Shown: one piece after another, positions 17,533-42,300 of the stretch
How positions within the stretch are numbered: the stretch's first letter is position 1
How the letters are laid out: every line of letters starts with the position of its first letter
Assembly (NCBI GenBank): GCA_030141605.1
Contig: JAQGDQ010000038.1
Coordinates: 1 to 64,000 of the forward strand
DNA: 64,000 nucleotides
Source: Tubiluchus corallicola
Lineage: Eukaryota; Priapulida; Priapulimorpha; Priapulimorphida; Tubiluchidae
Direction of reading: 5' to 3'
Program-made: the position numbers and the translations under genes
The notes under the pieces: generated by a model
Database searches by the model: none
What the model was told of the DNA's origin: nothing
Seen by the model: only the letters and a program-made list of their open reading frames with translations

Positions 17533-20500
17533 TGCGTTGATTTTAACTCCATATATAATGGTATCAATCCTAAACACTAACTTGAGAATAAGAATAAGAA
17601 ATATAAAGAAAAACGTAACCTATACATTATATTTCGTTTAATTTTATTGACTACACTTCTTTCGAATGCAATACAACAGACATCTAGCTTTTAACAATTA
17701 GAAACTCGTATTACTTTCATCGTTGGTGTATAACCACATACCGTTAATTTTGCTTTACAGAACATCAAATACACATGGTTCCTCTTACCGTATCGTACAA
17801 GTGTAATTCGTTAAATTTTCGGCAACATTTACAAACAGTGAGAGTCTACGCTTTTGTCATTCTCGCGCAAATATTTTCTACGTGACAAAATTTCCAAATT
17901 GGATTTTTATGATAATTTTATAGGTTAAAACATTTCTTACACAGCATTTACTTAAGGCCATGTTAATTAAAACGAACAACGTTTATGCAGCAATTTGTTA
18001 ACGTTCAATTTAGAGAAATATCGTACGGAAAAATGACATACGTGTAAATTTGTATAATGGTGGTAAACTCTAACAAGACTTATCAACACACAACAGCTTT
18101 TATATGATCGCTCTCAGCCGCTAAATGCTGCTAAATGCTGTCGCAAATAGAAGTACATGCAACAGGGTATACATATATATATAAGAATAGCCTTTAATTT
18201 TTTTCAAGCAAACTTTGTAAATTGTACATGAGAGGTATTTGCGCAAGAATGACATTTTATAAATTCAGAAAAAAAATCAACATCGAAACAAGAAAACAGT
18301 AAACAGTAGATGACACAGTAAAACAGCACTACAGGAAAATGTGTAATTTTAACATACATAATATAATTCAGTAACGTCAAATTGACACAAAAGTCAGAAA
18401 CGGGAGTTAAAACGGTTAATTAGTACACTTTTAAGGGTATAAACTATTTCCATAAATTATAATACTTGTCATTATGGCATAGTTGTCTTTCCTTTCAATA
18501 GAGTATCACCAGTATATGAGCAAAGAAACACTACACATTTCGAACAAAGACACGACAGAAATTTGGCCATCAACACCCAACACCTCATTATAATATTACA
18601 AGTCGCAAGTTAAGTTAGGCCAACATGGTGCAACAGTACAACAGAACTGAAACAAAAAAGAATTCCAAATACGGCGTAGTTGATTCACAAAGAAATGGCT
18701 TACTCTGATCTATTTATACTAGTCCATACAGTATTTACTGGAAAAATCTGAAGATTGAAAAATAGAAGGAGCAATGCTAAAAGCATATGGCCGATGACTA
18801 CCCCGCCACTTGCTGGAACATCACCAAATAAACTTCTGATAGAACCAACTCAATGTGAAGAGAAATGGAAAGAAAATTTCGAATCACGGGCCCTTATAGA
18901 TAAGAAGACCCACATTTATAATGTCACGCTTACTAATTATGCTGCGCGCAAAATGAATTCAAATTTAAAATTTTGCTTTTGACTGGAAGAATTATCTTTG
19001 TAAGCCTTTCTCAGTAGGATACAGTTGTCTTATAAGAGGCCACTAGAACACAAATTTCTCAACTTTGTTTAGCAACAACGAGTTTGGTACCAAAACAAGT
19101 GTTCAAAAACGACAAAAACCAAATCAAGGTCAATACTGCTGCAGCACAATATTCACAAACTGTAATACTGCAATTTGAGAATTTGTACAATAATTTGCAA
19201 ACTAGTAAGAATAGTAAGTGTAAGAAATACAACCACGTAGAAAATCATCTGAGTAACAAGACGATTAAAACAAAAGCTTATACATGCAAGTCACAAATCA
19301 CGATGATATAGTTTAAAAAACCAGAAGTGCATTACAAGAATTGTAATGCCAGACTAACATTGAAGTAAGCAAATACAATGAACGACACTTATATCAATAA
19401 AAATGCAAGTCTCACAGACAAAGAAGTAACTTGATAGTTGACAAACATAATGGCAAATGCAAATTAATATAGAAAAATGCAGTGGATAAATAAAAAAGCC
19501 AAATTCTGTTGTTTTTGCTGCTTATAATTCTGTTGCTTTGATAATTCTGTAAAACACAACTGCTAAGATACTGTAATTCACATGCATGGTTTCTGTCAAC
19601 ACGTGCAAAAACCCGATGCTACCAAAATAACCAACAAAATACTAGTAGTAGTATGCTTCATTTGTATCTGGGTCAGAAGTAGAAATTGACGCTGATGCGT
19701 AGACGTGATGACCCATACTACTACGTAGTTATTGTAGGAAATATGCAAAAGTCATTAACCCCACATACATACACAAAGGATCTTACATGCAATTTTACAC
19801 ACAGAGGAAAATGGGAAACCATTTCTAGTAAATTTTAACTTTAAAATGCCAAAAAACGTTTATTTATCCAGTATTTAGACAGGTAACGAAATTCTACTTT
19901 TTTACTAAATATGATGCTATGTTTAGACAGAGAAATGCCGGGAAGTGACAAGTAAGAACTGCTTTTATTACTATCACATTTGACTTAGAAAACTGGCCAT
20001 TTTCTCTGATCAGTTTGCTCAATAGATTTCTGCATCGATGTGCTAAAATGAACTCGCATGGCAAGTGAGGTTTATTGACAAGATTTCCTGCGGTAGTTGG
20101 CGCAAAAGGCTTACACAAACAATACTTATTGCATACACAATTGCCTTTGACTTAACCCAATCCTTCAAATGTGCACTGGACAGCATACTTGGCTATAACG
20201 ACAATCCCTAAAAGTTGTGCCACAAATTTAACTTTGTGCATTACTAATTGTTATTCAGCGAAGTCGTGATGTCCAGTGCTTACAACAAAAAGACAATAAT
20301 TATTCTCACATAATACGTGCCCTGAAAAACGTTCCCACGTCTCTAAACATTACCCGTATTAATTTCCCTATATTACACATGGAGGCGGGGGAACGTCTTT
20401 ATCAATTTCCACAAGTACAAGAATTTCATATAATTCCTAAATCTACTAATACTCTATAATAGTATACTATATTTTGTTAGAAGAAGGTTGTGCATGATAA

Positions 20501-23060
20501 TACATTGAGTAATGTACATACTTTAATCAGAACTAGGCGGAGAATGTAAACCTACAAGTAGGCTACAAAATACTCATGAGACACTTCACATTCCTTCAGC
20601 AAATTAAATGAAACCTTTCTTTGTATTAAAAATGTTCATGAACAGCAGATATTGTGAAACGTTCACAATAACCGAAAAAAATGTGCTTAACAGTGTGATG
20701 TGTCCATTAATTAATCAGTTATTAGCTGACTAATTAATGTCTGCTACAATTATGCATGTTATGACAGTAAAATGATAACAGCCAAGGACTTTGGTAAGCA
20801 AAGAGGCCAGCAAGTGGAATAAAAATAAGGAGATACGTCACCCCTGAGTAGTAGTATACAATACATTTACAACACTGACGCCTCCTTTTGTTGAGCTATT
20901 TGATTAAGTGTATGCACCAGCATACACAGACTTGACTTGACTTGAAAATATAACTACACAAAGTTTTATGCCTTCATGGTAGAAGTTCACATAAAAATAG
21001 AAACTAAAATTAAACTCTTCACCGGTCCGACAATAAACCGGGAAAATATCAGTTTAAAAAGAATGGCACTAAAAGCTAATAAGTTTAACTCTACTTTGGC
21101 AAATTGGAAATGTTTGGCCAAAGATGTTCAGTAATACCAACCAGCACAGTTTTATATACACAGTTGTATAAGCATATTAATTATGAAAGCTCTACTTTTC
21201 AACGTTTGATTTTACATCTAGAGCCACTAGGTAGCACAGCCCAAGTCTCTATCAAGAACATGGTTTAGTTATACTTAATTAATGTACTCAGAATGGTTAT
21301 CTAGGTATAGATATCAACTCATTTCCCAGCATTGTACAATATGCAACACCATCGCATGGAGAAAACAAAAAACCGGTGTAACAACACAAAATGTACTATC
21401 TACAAAATATAATAAATCACCACTTTTAAATGTGAACCAAAAATACATTGCAATGCAAAAAAATCAACTACACATGGCTTCATTGGTCAGGTAGCATCAC
21501 CAACAATGAAAACAACAAAAATACACATCACTGGGAGAATAAAATACAAAAAATATGACTTCATATGAAAAATTTCTAGTTCACTATATAACAGCATTAA
21601 CTAAACAGCATTAACAAATGTTTGGTGTTATTTTGCAGTTCAATCATTTTTATAATAATGTAATCCGTAGTTAGAAATTAACAAAACAAAAAATGCTAAA
21701 ATTTCTGGTTGACATACGAAAAAATAATGCACATTAAACAGAGTTTTAAAGTTAGGTTTCACTATTATTTTCGTAATATTATGTTGTATTTTATTAAGCC
21801 ACCGAGTTCACAATTTCCTGACGTATGAAACAGTAACCTTTTAAGAACACAAAAATAACCTAGTAAAGTAAATGACAAAAACTAATTTAAAAAACTAATG
21901 CAAAGACAAAAAACTCCTGTCAAAAATTTATGGATATTTAAACCTGAGAGAAAAGAGGTAGAAAAACACAAATATAAATGGAATGTCAGTTAACTAAAAA
22001 AACATCAACAAGTAAAACATAAAAATAACACAATTGATAACAAAACAGTATAATAACAAAATGAAGGTGGTGCCATTCCTGACCAGATCAGTCCCATGGT
22101 AGTTATGCGTAGGTAGATTAGGTTGTACATAGTTACCACCAGGCGTCACTGCAAGACGCAAGAGTTGCCTGGCAGTGGGAGGTAGCATTAGCAGGATGTG
22201 CCACGTTTCTCCAATAAATATTATGTACAATGTAGCACATCCAAAAGCAAACAAAACATAATGATAAAATAAAAATAACTTCTCTATGATGGTCGTCATG
22301 ACGACATAATAATATTTACAGTGAAATACCCGTTATTATTATCTTTCTAAACGCCATGTTAGGCACTCACTGTACTAACATCAGTGCTAACAATTGAAGC
22401 TGAACATATGAGCATCAAAATAAATTACTGTCAGAATTGTGAAAATCGTCAATCTCTATCCCCTTTTGGTTACTAAGGAGATAGCGACCATGGTAACAAC
22501 AATAAATAACTTAAGCACCCTGAGAAGGAGTTACCATGACAACTAAATCAAAAGGAACCAAAAGTGCACTTAAGCCTAAATAAGACCGGATATATATTCA
22601 CCGGAAGAGCTCATCCAGTTTATATAAACCACCGAGAAGAACATTATGGGTAAAATAGTCACCGGTTCAACATACAAAAAAAGAGCAAACCTACTCTATG
22701 GAAACTACTTCTTGTCATAGTATTCTCTAAATACAAAAGAGTAAACATAACAAATTAACAAAAAGACAGAGGACATACAAAAAAAACTAAAAGTATACGA
22801 AAACTCCAAGAAATTTGGCTAAGTACTGTCACCGGAGTTTCAGATTTCCACAATTCTGACTCATAGAAATGAAGTTTCGTTACAATGGTTTAACCAAGTT
22901 TCACAGTAGTAGAAGGAACATTAGTGAGTATATGGTATATATATATATAATTATATTGGCCAATGACTACACAGTCAGTAATACAATACAGTACAATAAG
23001 TGACACCCTGAGTTAAAATCTAGTCCTGTTTCACCTCAAGCAACTTGGCAACACTTTATG
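17533..23060. other. 3' flank of the Krüppel-like gene; no gene recognised
   Basis: Probably includes the long 3' UTR of the minus-strand zinc-finger gene ending at 23061, but no poly(A) signal can be assigned confidently. Open frames up to about 100 codons show no known domain. It contains the nested hairpin at 22463-22564 and a TA run at about 22938. Confidence 0.4.
22463..22564. repeat. Nested inverted repeats (possible RNA hairpin) in Krüppel 3' flank
   Basis: The outer arms CTTTTGGTT (22463-22471) and AACCAAAAG (22556-22564) are exact complements. The inner arms ATGGTAAC (22490-22497) and GTTACCAT (22530-22537) are exact complements nested inside them. If the zinc-finger transcript extends this far, the RNA could fold into a two-stem structure. 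The right inner arm also reads GTTACCATGACAAC (22530-22543), which fits an RFX X-box pattern. Confidence 0.45.
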
Positions 23061-33490
<10,430 letters not shown>

Positions 33491-33504
<14 letters not shown>

Positions 33505-33553
33505 CCCAGCGTTGGTTTAGCTCTGAGAGCATAGGCTGGTCCCGCACAAACAT
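33491..33553 (-). other. Overlapping upstream ORF at the Krüppel start
   Basis: The exon that contains the Krüppel start opens at 33553 right after an acceptor TTTATTTGCAG. Its first three bases are ATG, opening a 20-codon frame (begins MFVRDQP) that ends in TGA at 33493-33491, overlapping the main ATG (33504) in another frame. If used, it would reduce translation of the main frame. The main frame has a TAA just upstream of its ATG, so this part of the exon is 5' UTR. Confidence 0.55.
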
Positions 33554-36500
33554 CTGCAAATAAAACAATACATATAGATGACTATATTCACAGCTGCATA
33601 AATAGGTCATTAGAAAGGGTGCTTTAGGCCTATAGAAGGCAGTGCCTTAGGCCTTCTGTAAGTGTTTCTGTTTTTGAGCTTAACCAGCTCTGACAGATGT
33701 GTTAACACGGCTTCGCCCACTATGAATTACAGCCTACATATCATTGGTTCTCTTATACAGAACAAGCTAATCTCGGGCAAGTAAAAATTCATCATGCTGA
33801 TCATCAACACATACAAGCTGGTCAGAGCAGGGCGAAGTTTTCTTGGGCTATTTTAGCCCAGCTCATAACTCTCCATTGCTAGGAACGTTGAACCCTTCGC
33901 GGCTATTGAAGGCCAAATAAACGACCAAGCATGAGTTGATAGTTGCCTCCATGCATGCCTATACGTCCTTGTAATTACCACCACACTAAAGTTTATTGGT
34001 TCCAAGTTTCTTATTGGTACAGGATGTTCCAGAAAAAGAATGCCGTAGAAACATGCTGATATGCTTATACTGGAATGTACAAAAGCAAGTTCTATGATAA
34101 CAAAATTGAAATTATACAAAAATAATTGTAATTTTACATAATTATGATGCCATAATGCAGTGCATTTCAGTACACACATATTTCTACTGCACTGCTTCTT
34201 TTGAAACACCCTGTACTTAAAACGATAATGCCGCCCTTGATTTTGCAGTGCCGCTGCAGACAATATAGCTTTCTATAACAAATCTCCCTTTTTAATAATA
34301 ACTAATATACACTGGTACATGTTATAAACGAAAAACTAAGAAAACTGAAAGGTGCAAATATATTACATAAAAAAGGGTTAAGTTCTGCTCTAAGAAAAGA
34401 AATTTTCAACGATCTGATAAATATGCAAAAACGAAGTGGACACAGAAAAAGAAGCCGACCCGTGATGCCCCCAGAATCTGCAGTGCAGAAAGTTTTAAAC
34501 GCGGCTTGGCTAATCTTAGCCCTGCAAGCTGCATTCTGTTAAAACAAGCGCGAGGCACACTTGGGTAAATATGTTCATTACTGGGACAGCGTGTAGCTTG
34601 ATAGGGGTAAACCAGAAGAAGGCGTTATCATGGTTCACGCGAAGCGAGAAACCGCACCTTTCTTTGCAGAGATGCTCACACCATTCGCAACGTGATTTAC
34701 TGCAATCAATTTATTCAGTAAATTATTAAAAACAGTTTCCATTTAGTAATTTTACCTATTAAACTGTCTAAGTATAACAGTAAAAAATTAGATTGTAAGT
34801 TATGTATTTACGTTTCATCTAAGTAACCAATCTCCATGTTTCGTTGCTTGTCGCGCAGTAATTTCTGACTTTTTGTTTTAAAATGAGTGATTTGGCTCTG
34901 TGCGGTTGCATTAAATATTGCATAGTCGATATATTGCTACGTTCGACGTTCAATATAGTTTTAGGCTAATTTATGTAAATTTTGCAGTACGAACGCAAAA
35001 CAAACAAAAGTGCGTGAAGAATAAAGTCAGCCATTCAGCATAAAAGCTATAGTTGCTACTACAACGTGTTACTGAATTTAAACATGGCGTAACAGTAAGC
35101 GGATATTAGCATTAAACCAAATAGTCTTGTCCAGTTGTCCTTAACACGTTGTTTTTTAATATTAAACATTTGTTAAAGTATAATTAATTAGGACATAATA
35201 CATATAACGATTACACTCAGAACTTGCTTAATTTTAACTGCAGGTTGAATAGTGACAGCGACCCATTACTAATGGCATTAGGCTCTTCCTTGTTCAACTA
35301 AAAGCGATCACAAGTTTACGAAAAGTTTACGAAATTGTAAGAGTCACAGTTTCTAACTACAATTATTCAATTTATTCATCCACATTATAAAGATAGAAAG
35401 AAATGTAACACCGGACATGCGAAGCGAAAATTGAAAAGAAGTGAGATTTATAGGAGTATAAGACATTATAAACAAAATTAATCTTAATGAAATTTACCAC
35501 AAAAGTAGAATGCAATTAAGAAAAAGAGCAGAGTTTTCTACATAAATTATGCTGAAACTTATAATTGCTTTTGTTATTTATTTAATTTTCTGTTTGTAGA
35601 AAATAGCTTAGCACAATAATTACATAAGGTTTTTTAATTTTAGCAGTGAATGATGGACTGTAGGTATAATAAATAATTTATTCTTTATTGCTTGTAAGTC
35701 CATTTTAGCATATTCAGGTATCAAAAATACTTAACGAATATTAAGAAATTTTAGTTACATAGATATAATGATAAAAAAGCAATATGGCAGAAGATATATG
35801 TTGGTGATAGGGCTTGGCAATATGCTACAATGCTTTGGTGAAATAAATCTCAACCAATCACTGAGTTCTAATCAAAAATTCAAAAGTTAAAATATTACTG
35901 ATATTGTCCGGGGTTAACAACTGCTTTCTATTATGCTTATCAAAGAATAATATTATATCGCTGGAAAATTTTTAAAAAATACGTATTATACCATGCATTA
36001 TAATTCACATAACTCGTATAATTCATATATTCACGTGTTTATTCATGTAACACACATACACAAGGTGAATATTTTTAAGCATTTACCCATTGGCAATATA
36101 TCTAATGTGACAGCTGTAGTAACCCAATTCAACACTAACGAAAAGGGAATGCATGAGCCACCTGAATGAGACCTGATAATACTTATATGATAAGAGTTAA
36201 GCGCTTGTTTACCTGTTCAGGGAAAGCAAATAAGAAACAGGAACAAGTAAATAAACCATTGTGAATAAACTCTGAATACTCAATGCTTTCAGGGTAATCG
36301 GCAAAGTTATTTATTGCAAATTACAAAGAAATGTTAATTTTTCTTCCATCAAAATACAACTCGCTCTCATTCAACTTAATTCTCGATATAAAATTCACTT
36401 TGCAAAACTAGTTTAAGCTACAGCCAAATAAATTGTTCCAGTTGTTCGTAGTGGCCAATGTGCACAAGCACCAACTTGCTTCTCTGATTTGATTGCCTTC

Positions 36501-38791
36501 TCTAAACTTCAAAATAATCACTTTTTATTTGACATCGCACTAGTTTGTTCCAGGCACAAAAACTATACTTTAACACCCTATTCGTCACGTGTATTTGACA
36601 AGGACTCCATGTCCCGTGAATATGTTCTGCAATACCCCACGTTTACACATAAAAATTACTCCCAATTTGTATTTTTTCCTCCAACATACCAATATTCTAG
36701 AGCACCCGTGCCAAACGATATGCAAGAAATCACCCAGGTTTTAGCTCCACAGTGGGTCAAGCTGACCTCTAAGATGACCGATATATTTCTTCAAAACACA
36801 TTTGATGGACACAACCAGCAAAGAAAGAATATCATTAAATCCAGCAGCAGTTCAGCGTTATACTGTCCCCTCACTGGACCTACAGTATGTTGATTCATGC
36901 AAATTGGTTATTTTTACAAGCGGCCGATAAAATTCGTTGAGAGAAGAACTGACAGTGACGGAAGGCCCCGCAGCCATCTTTCAACTCCAGTTTTTCTGGT
37001 TTTTTACTTGAACTTTTTCTCGTCAATTTGTCAACATTCTCACCACCTTACCTGACCGCGTTTATTATACTGTTCCACTTTCTATGTTAGCCTAAACTTA
37101 AGTAATAAGAAATAAGTCTAAACTAAGGACGTGTTGTATACGCGAAACCAACAAGCACTTTTGAAAGCGGCATTTTACATTACACAAGACATATGACATT
37201 ACATATGACACAAGACACTGTTAGCTCTTACCTGAAACTTGAAAGCAACAACACAAAGTCTGGAAGTTTCTAGTACATTTTTAAACGCAAAGTCTATAAT
37301 AATTAAGATTATAAAACATATATTAACACACTAGTTCGTTTTTATTATGAACTAGGTTCGTACGAAAATTTTAGTACTATTTACACTAGATTAATTTTTT
37401 TGGAGTATAACCAACTTATATATACTGCGTATGTATAAGACACGCCGTAATAAATAAATATTAATTGTTTATTTTAAAGCATACGCCTAAATGTAAAAAG
37501 TACATTGTAAAAAATACAAAATTAAAAGTTTCGCACCACTAAACTTATTGCAAAATAGCAAGTTAACTAACAAGCTTAGTTATATATAATAATGTAACTA
37601 ATACATTATATATATTGCAATATATATATTGCATTATATATAAATATGAACATATATAAAATATTGCAATTAAAAAATCCTAGAACTAATTAAATTGACC
37701 ACTCTGATGCGTTGATTGTAAATTATATAATACAAATGAAAAATTCAATTTAACACTTGCGTACACATGACAATACTGTTCAAGGTTACCAAAAAAATGC
37801 ATAAAAACAGAATTTCCTGCAATTGAACTACTGATTTATGTAAGGAACTTGATTCTGCAGAACATACGAAAAAACAAATAAATGCGACAATCAGGTAATT
37901 CGAATCATACTGCAAAGACAGACTCTTGGGTCATACGTTACACAATTCCCAGAAAAAATAAAGAAATCAGCCGAAACAAGACACCAATAACTTATTCGCT
38001 ATTTTCATTTGCACTTGCGTTCCAGTTTAAAGTAAAATGTAAACAAGTTTGACTATTGCTATCCTGTCAATACATTTTCGTCGATTGTAATTCGGCACTG
38101 TCAAAAAATTTAACCAAATTAATGCGACAATAGAATTAGAATGAAGCGCTGAAGACTGATTCTTACAGTCACACTTGACTTTTCTTATACGTATTTCACA
38201 AAAAATAAAAAGAAATCAACCAAACCAAGGTGCAACAGACTTTTTAAATTTTACAATCTTCATTCACACCGGCGTGTCCAGTTCATAGTTTGTAAGTAAA
38301 ATGTAAATATATCTGACCTTTCAGCTACCTCTGCCAGCGTGTTCTATTCGAGGCCAACTCGACACTGCTGCTGTATACTCTCTCACTCCTCGCTTGCTCT
38401 TTGCCAAAAATGATGCAGATTTTGTAGCACGCGCTTCGACCACACCAGTTGGTCATGTGTTAAAACAGCGGGCTTGGTAGCGAGGTCCAAGGTCGATTAC
38501 TCCAGCGGCCATTTTAGGAGTGGTCAGCTAGTTTTTTATTTGCAGAGTTAAGCCGAGCGAGGGGGTGAAAGTGATACGCTCGTCATATGAATCACTGAAG
38601 AGCTTAGCAACTAAACTCTTTCCAGAACTCTCATCTCTTAAGAGAGGGTAGAATTCGGTAGGGGGTTGAAATTACAGAAAGGTTGGTGGGGGCATTCGCA
38701 CAAAAAACGACAGCATAAAATAAGCAGCGTCTGCGTCTGTAAGTGTGGAGGAATTATGTGTATCTATTTTTAGTAAAAGTAACACTTCTAG
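33554..38791. other. Upstream flank of Krüppel; probable non-coding exons and regulatory DNA
   Basis: No convincing coding sequence. A 134-codon plus-strand frame (36489-36893) shows no known domain and is probably chance. A good minus-strand donor, TTTCAG|GTAAGAGC (exon side ends at 37232), could end a 5' UTR exon of the zinc-finger gene. A GC-richer block at about 38300-38720 could be promoter-like. Confidence 0.4.
34020..34213. mobile_element. Mariner-like MITE (194 bp)
   Basis: The termini are CAGGATGTTCCAGAAAAAG at the left and, reverse complemented, CAGGGTGTTTCAAAAGAAG at the right. They are flanked by TA at 34018-34019 and 34214-34215, the target duplication of Tc1/mariner elements. 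The ends resemble the MITE at 32322-32490. No transposase is present. Confidence 0.7.
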
Positions 38792-39307
38792 TTAAAAAAC
38801 GTGACGATTTTTTTCAATATTTTTTATTAAGAGGTCTCGGTGCGTGCCTAGAATTTAGCAACCATATTGGGCCTGGCTAGTAAATGAGTGGGTGACCACT
38901 ACGAAAATCGCTTCTAGGTGTTTCGTTTGCCACACCTGTTCCCACTATATTTTTCTATATATAACTTAGCAACTGTAGTTAAGCAACACTAAGCCCAGTT
39001 CGTTATTTAATGGGTTGCTGTCATTAATATCGGTTTTTGTCACGCTGTCTCGGCTATTTCTCTCGTTTGGAAAGGATGTATAATATACAACCGAAAGTGG
39101 CTATGACACCCCTGTCGTTGTAGCTGTGCTGATAAATATAGAAAAATATAGCGTGAGCCAGGGTGGCGAATGAAACAACTAGAAGCGAGTTTCCTAGTTG
39201 TCACCCACTCAAATACTAACCCGGCCCAATGTGGTTGCTAAATTCTAGGTACGCACCGAGAGCACTTAGTAAAAAATACTGAAAAAATCATTACGTTTTT
39301 TAATTTG
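38792..39307. mobile_element. Foldback element carrying 5S rRNA-like sequence in both arms
   Basis: The arms 38792-38964 and 39134-39307 are reverse complements at about 80% by eye. Within the left arm, 38833-38932 aligns in order with the 3' two thirds of eukaryotic 5S rRNA: TTAGCAAC, GGGCCTGGCTAGTA (38869-38882), GTGGGTGACCA (38888-38898) and CTAGGTGTT. These cover the regions of the internal box A and box C promoter. The right arm holds the same in reverse (TCACCCAC at 39201, CCGGCCCAAT at 39221). The core has a third, weaker match (38979-39020: TTAAGCAAC, then AATGGGTTGCTG). No flanking target duplication was found. Confidence 0.6.
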
Positions 39308-42300
39308 CAAGCTATGGCACCAGTGTCGGTATCTCATCTTAAAAGACTATCCTTGATCATGAAAGCCATAACAACAATCACAAACTTATTAAGATAAGTC
39401 CTGCCGTTAAATACTGCTATATGCGGCTAAATAGATCTTGCAGTGCATCGAACTGTATAAAAATGACTATTAGAATATCCACATTGGCCTTATTTAACTT
39501 TTAGTGTATTACTAGAAAGGCTTAGCTTTGTGTTTTAAATAGGACAAGATTAATTGCTAATTTAGTGGGAATACCAAGGCGCCAATGACACTGTTTAATT
39601 ACTTTTGCAAAAAGGGGTCTAATAGCACAACTTTCAGCATGCACGTATAGTTGACGTTCGAAAAAAGGTGACATAGTTGACTTACGCAAATTAGGTTTTT
39701 CTTAACGCAAAATTACCCGGTAAATCGAAGAAGCTACCACTCGAAAGTAACACCTGCACATTCTGCAAGAGAAACTCAAGGACAAGTTGACATCGCCACA
39801 GCGCATCAATTAAGTAACTCTGCAAGTCAGCAGTATGCCCACTAAACATTTGTCACTGTATGCAACAATTTAACTTCAACCGACATTCTTACACCATCGC
39901 GACCTATATTATAACAGATTAGAGAGGGGCGGATTTATATAAAACTAACTACGTAACTATTGGTTCAGAAGCATCTAATATTTTCCGAAACGTTTCCACG
40001 TAAATATAAAACTACAAAATGTGCAGGCCTACAATAACCAAAACGTATCACCAGAAAAACGACAAACGACACTTTCGCTCCCCCCCCCCCCACTGCAATT
40101 GCAATATTCACTGGCGTTTTTTCTGTATCTGCCTTATTCTTCGTTAGCTCTCGGTAATGGGTAGTGACCTATTTTGCATATGCAAACAAGGCTGCAAGCA
40201 TGCGGTTTTGAAAGCACACATAGCTGTCCATAGCTAAGATAAATTGTACGAGTTACTTATTTCAGTAAATAATTAGAGGACTCTTTCAAAGCTGAAATCA
40301 CAGTAACACTCTAACTACAAGAAGTTCTAACCACTGCACTGACAAAGACACTGATTATTTGGTGCACACCGTACAGATCATGCACTAATCATTATTACAA
40401 ACTATGGAAGATGTAATTTACATACACACCTAGTATTTAATAGTACTGCTGATAATTTGATATTGGATAGCTAATATATAAAAGCTGAATCTTGCATGAA
40501 TGAAGCAGTGTACAAAACGAAGATTTGGCCTACAGGTGGGGCTTAGAAAACTGAAATGAGGTTAGAAGTTATGAAAATTTCAAGTTAAATGAAAACTGCA
40601 GGATTTGTAAACGTTTAGGTTTATGTATAAAACATAAAAAGTATTTTATGCAAGACAAGAGCTTAGGTCATCACGACAAATGTCAGCAGCAGCTGGACAC
40701 ATGTAGCCTTGAAGCGTGGAAAACAAAATAGCAAAAAATCCCACTGACAAAACAATTTCATTGAGCACAGAGCCAGCTTTGTTAGGTGTGTTTTAACATG
40801 AGATGACCACAGTCCAGTACTCATCTACATATTATTTACTCGAGCTAAAAAAGAACAAGAACACGTGGAAAAATAAACAACGAGTGTTGATTCTTTTTTG
40901 TTTTTCTGATAGAATGGGAAGAGATAAATCAATAGTAGACGAGGTAGTGCCAGATTCCGGAAAAGTCATACTCAGAAAATAGCCACCGAAAATGGAAAAA
41001 AATCTAAGCTCAATGTCCTTATAAGAATACAGATTTACATCATTTAACACATTGACTGAAACTTTTATCTTAACATTATTCTTGGTTAAATAAATGCTTA
41101 CTCGTCTTCCATCAAGAAAATAATGCAGTTGAACAAATCTGAGAGATTTAAAAAACACTGTTAATACACCGCAGATAATAGATTATTTACTAATTACCAT
41201 TGATAGCTAAACCATTAACTTCGACTTAGTATATAAACAGCTTGATAATCCTTTGGTTCACAGCCTAGTTTTGATTCGATACTGCACAGGTCAACGCTCT
41301 TTTTATTTAAAATTTTTTGGTGTGAGCAAAACATGGCCAATGTCCACTCAAAGACATTAACAAAATTCTATTTATACACAGGAACAAAAGGGACAGCAAT
41401 GAAAGATGAACAAGACTAACAGTCAGTAACCTCTTAAAGTCCACTCGGACATGCAAAATGTGATGGAAATAACAAAGAATTGAGGGAAAAGCGTTGATCC
41501 CTGCGGACTGACCGCACGAAATAAGAGCTGAGAGCAAATAAAATGCGGTAAAAATAATACACTGTCCAGTGGCGCAGATGTACAAATACCGGAGACTGCA
41601 TGGCTCAGTTTCAGGCCCACTAATGTAATAGGCATGGAAGGCTAGTAATCAAAATCTAAAAACAAAGGAGGAAAAAGGATGGGTGAGACTTTCAAAAGCT
41701 ATGCATATTATTGCTTAAACTATTCTTGTAATAAAAGTCAATTTAATGTTTCGTAAATTTCATACATTTATTTGTAAAGAAGGCATACTATAAAAAATGC
41801 AAAATAATTTTTAAATATTTTTGACATGGCAAGCTGTGCAGAATCATAAATGGTCAGTAGATCTCGGGTCTTCAATTTAGTTTGGTCTATACATGCGGAC
41901 TGAGCACAGAAGCTAGGTTAAGTAATTTCAGAAACAAATCATTATACACGTGGCCACAGATGCCAAGCTCCCGACATAGTGGCGCAAGACCCCAAACACA
42001 GAAGCCAGGTTAGTATCCCGGGTAAAAATTGTCCTTGCGCACGTATACAAATCAATACCGCGTCGTGTCCAAATCAATTTTTGTTAAAATATTGTGCTTA
42101 ACAAGTCAATTATTCGTTTTTGATCTCAAATTTGACAGTGTTACTTGAGACAATATGAAATGCATTATCGAGCAAAACATTTAATAAAATGTTAATAAAA
42201 CCAACGAAATTTAATTTACTCGTTTCTGTTAAGTCTATCTGAAAAGTCTAACTACGGAGAAGTTTTAAATCTGAGTCTTTGAGCCTAGGGTATGGGCCAC

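Noticed and set aside
33853-34263. 136-codon minus-strand ORF
   Set aside because: It overlaps a MITE (34020-34213) and its flanks; the translation shows no transposase or other domain.
36489-36893. 134-codon plus-strand ORF
   Set aside because: No recognisable domain, no splice or promoter support; a chance open frame is likely in 64 kb.
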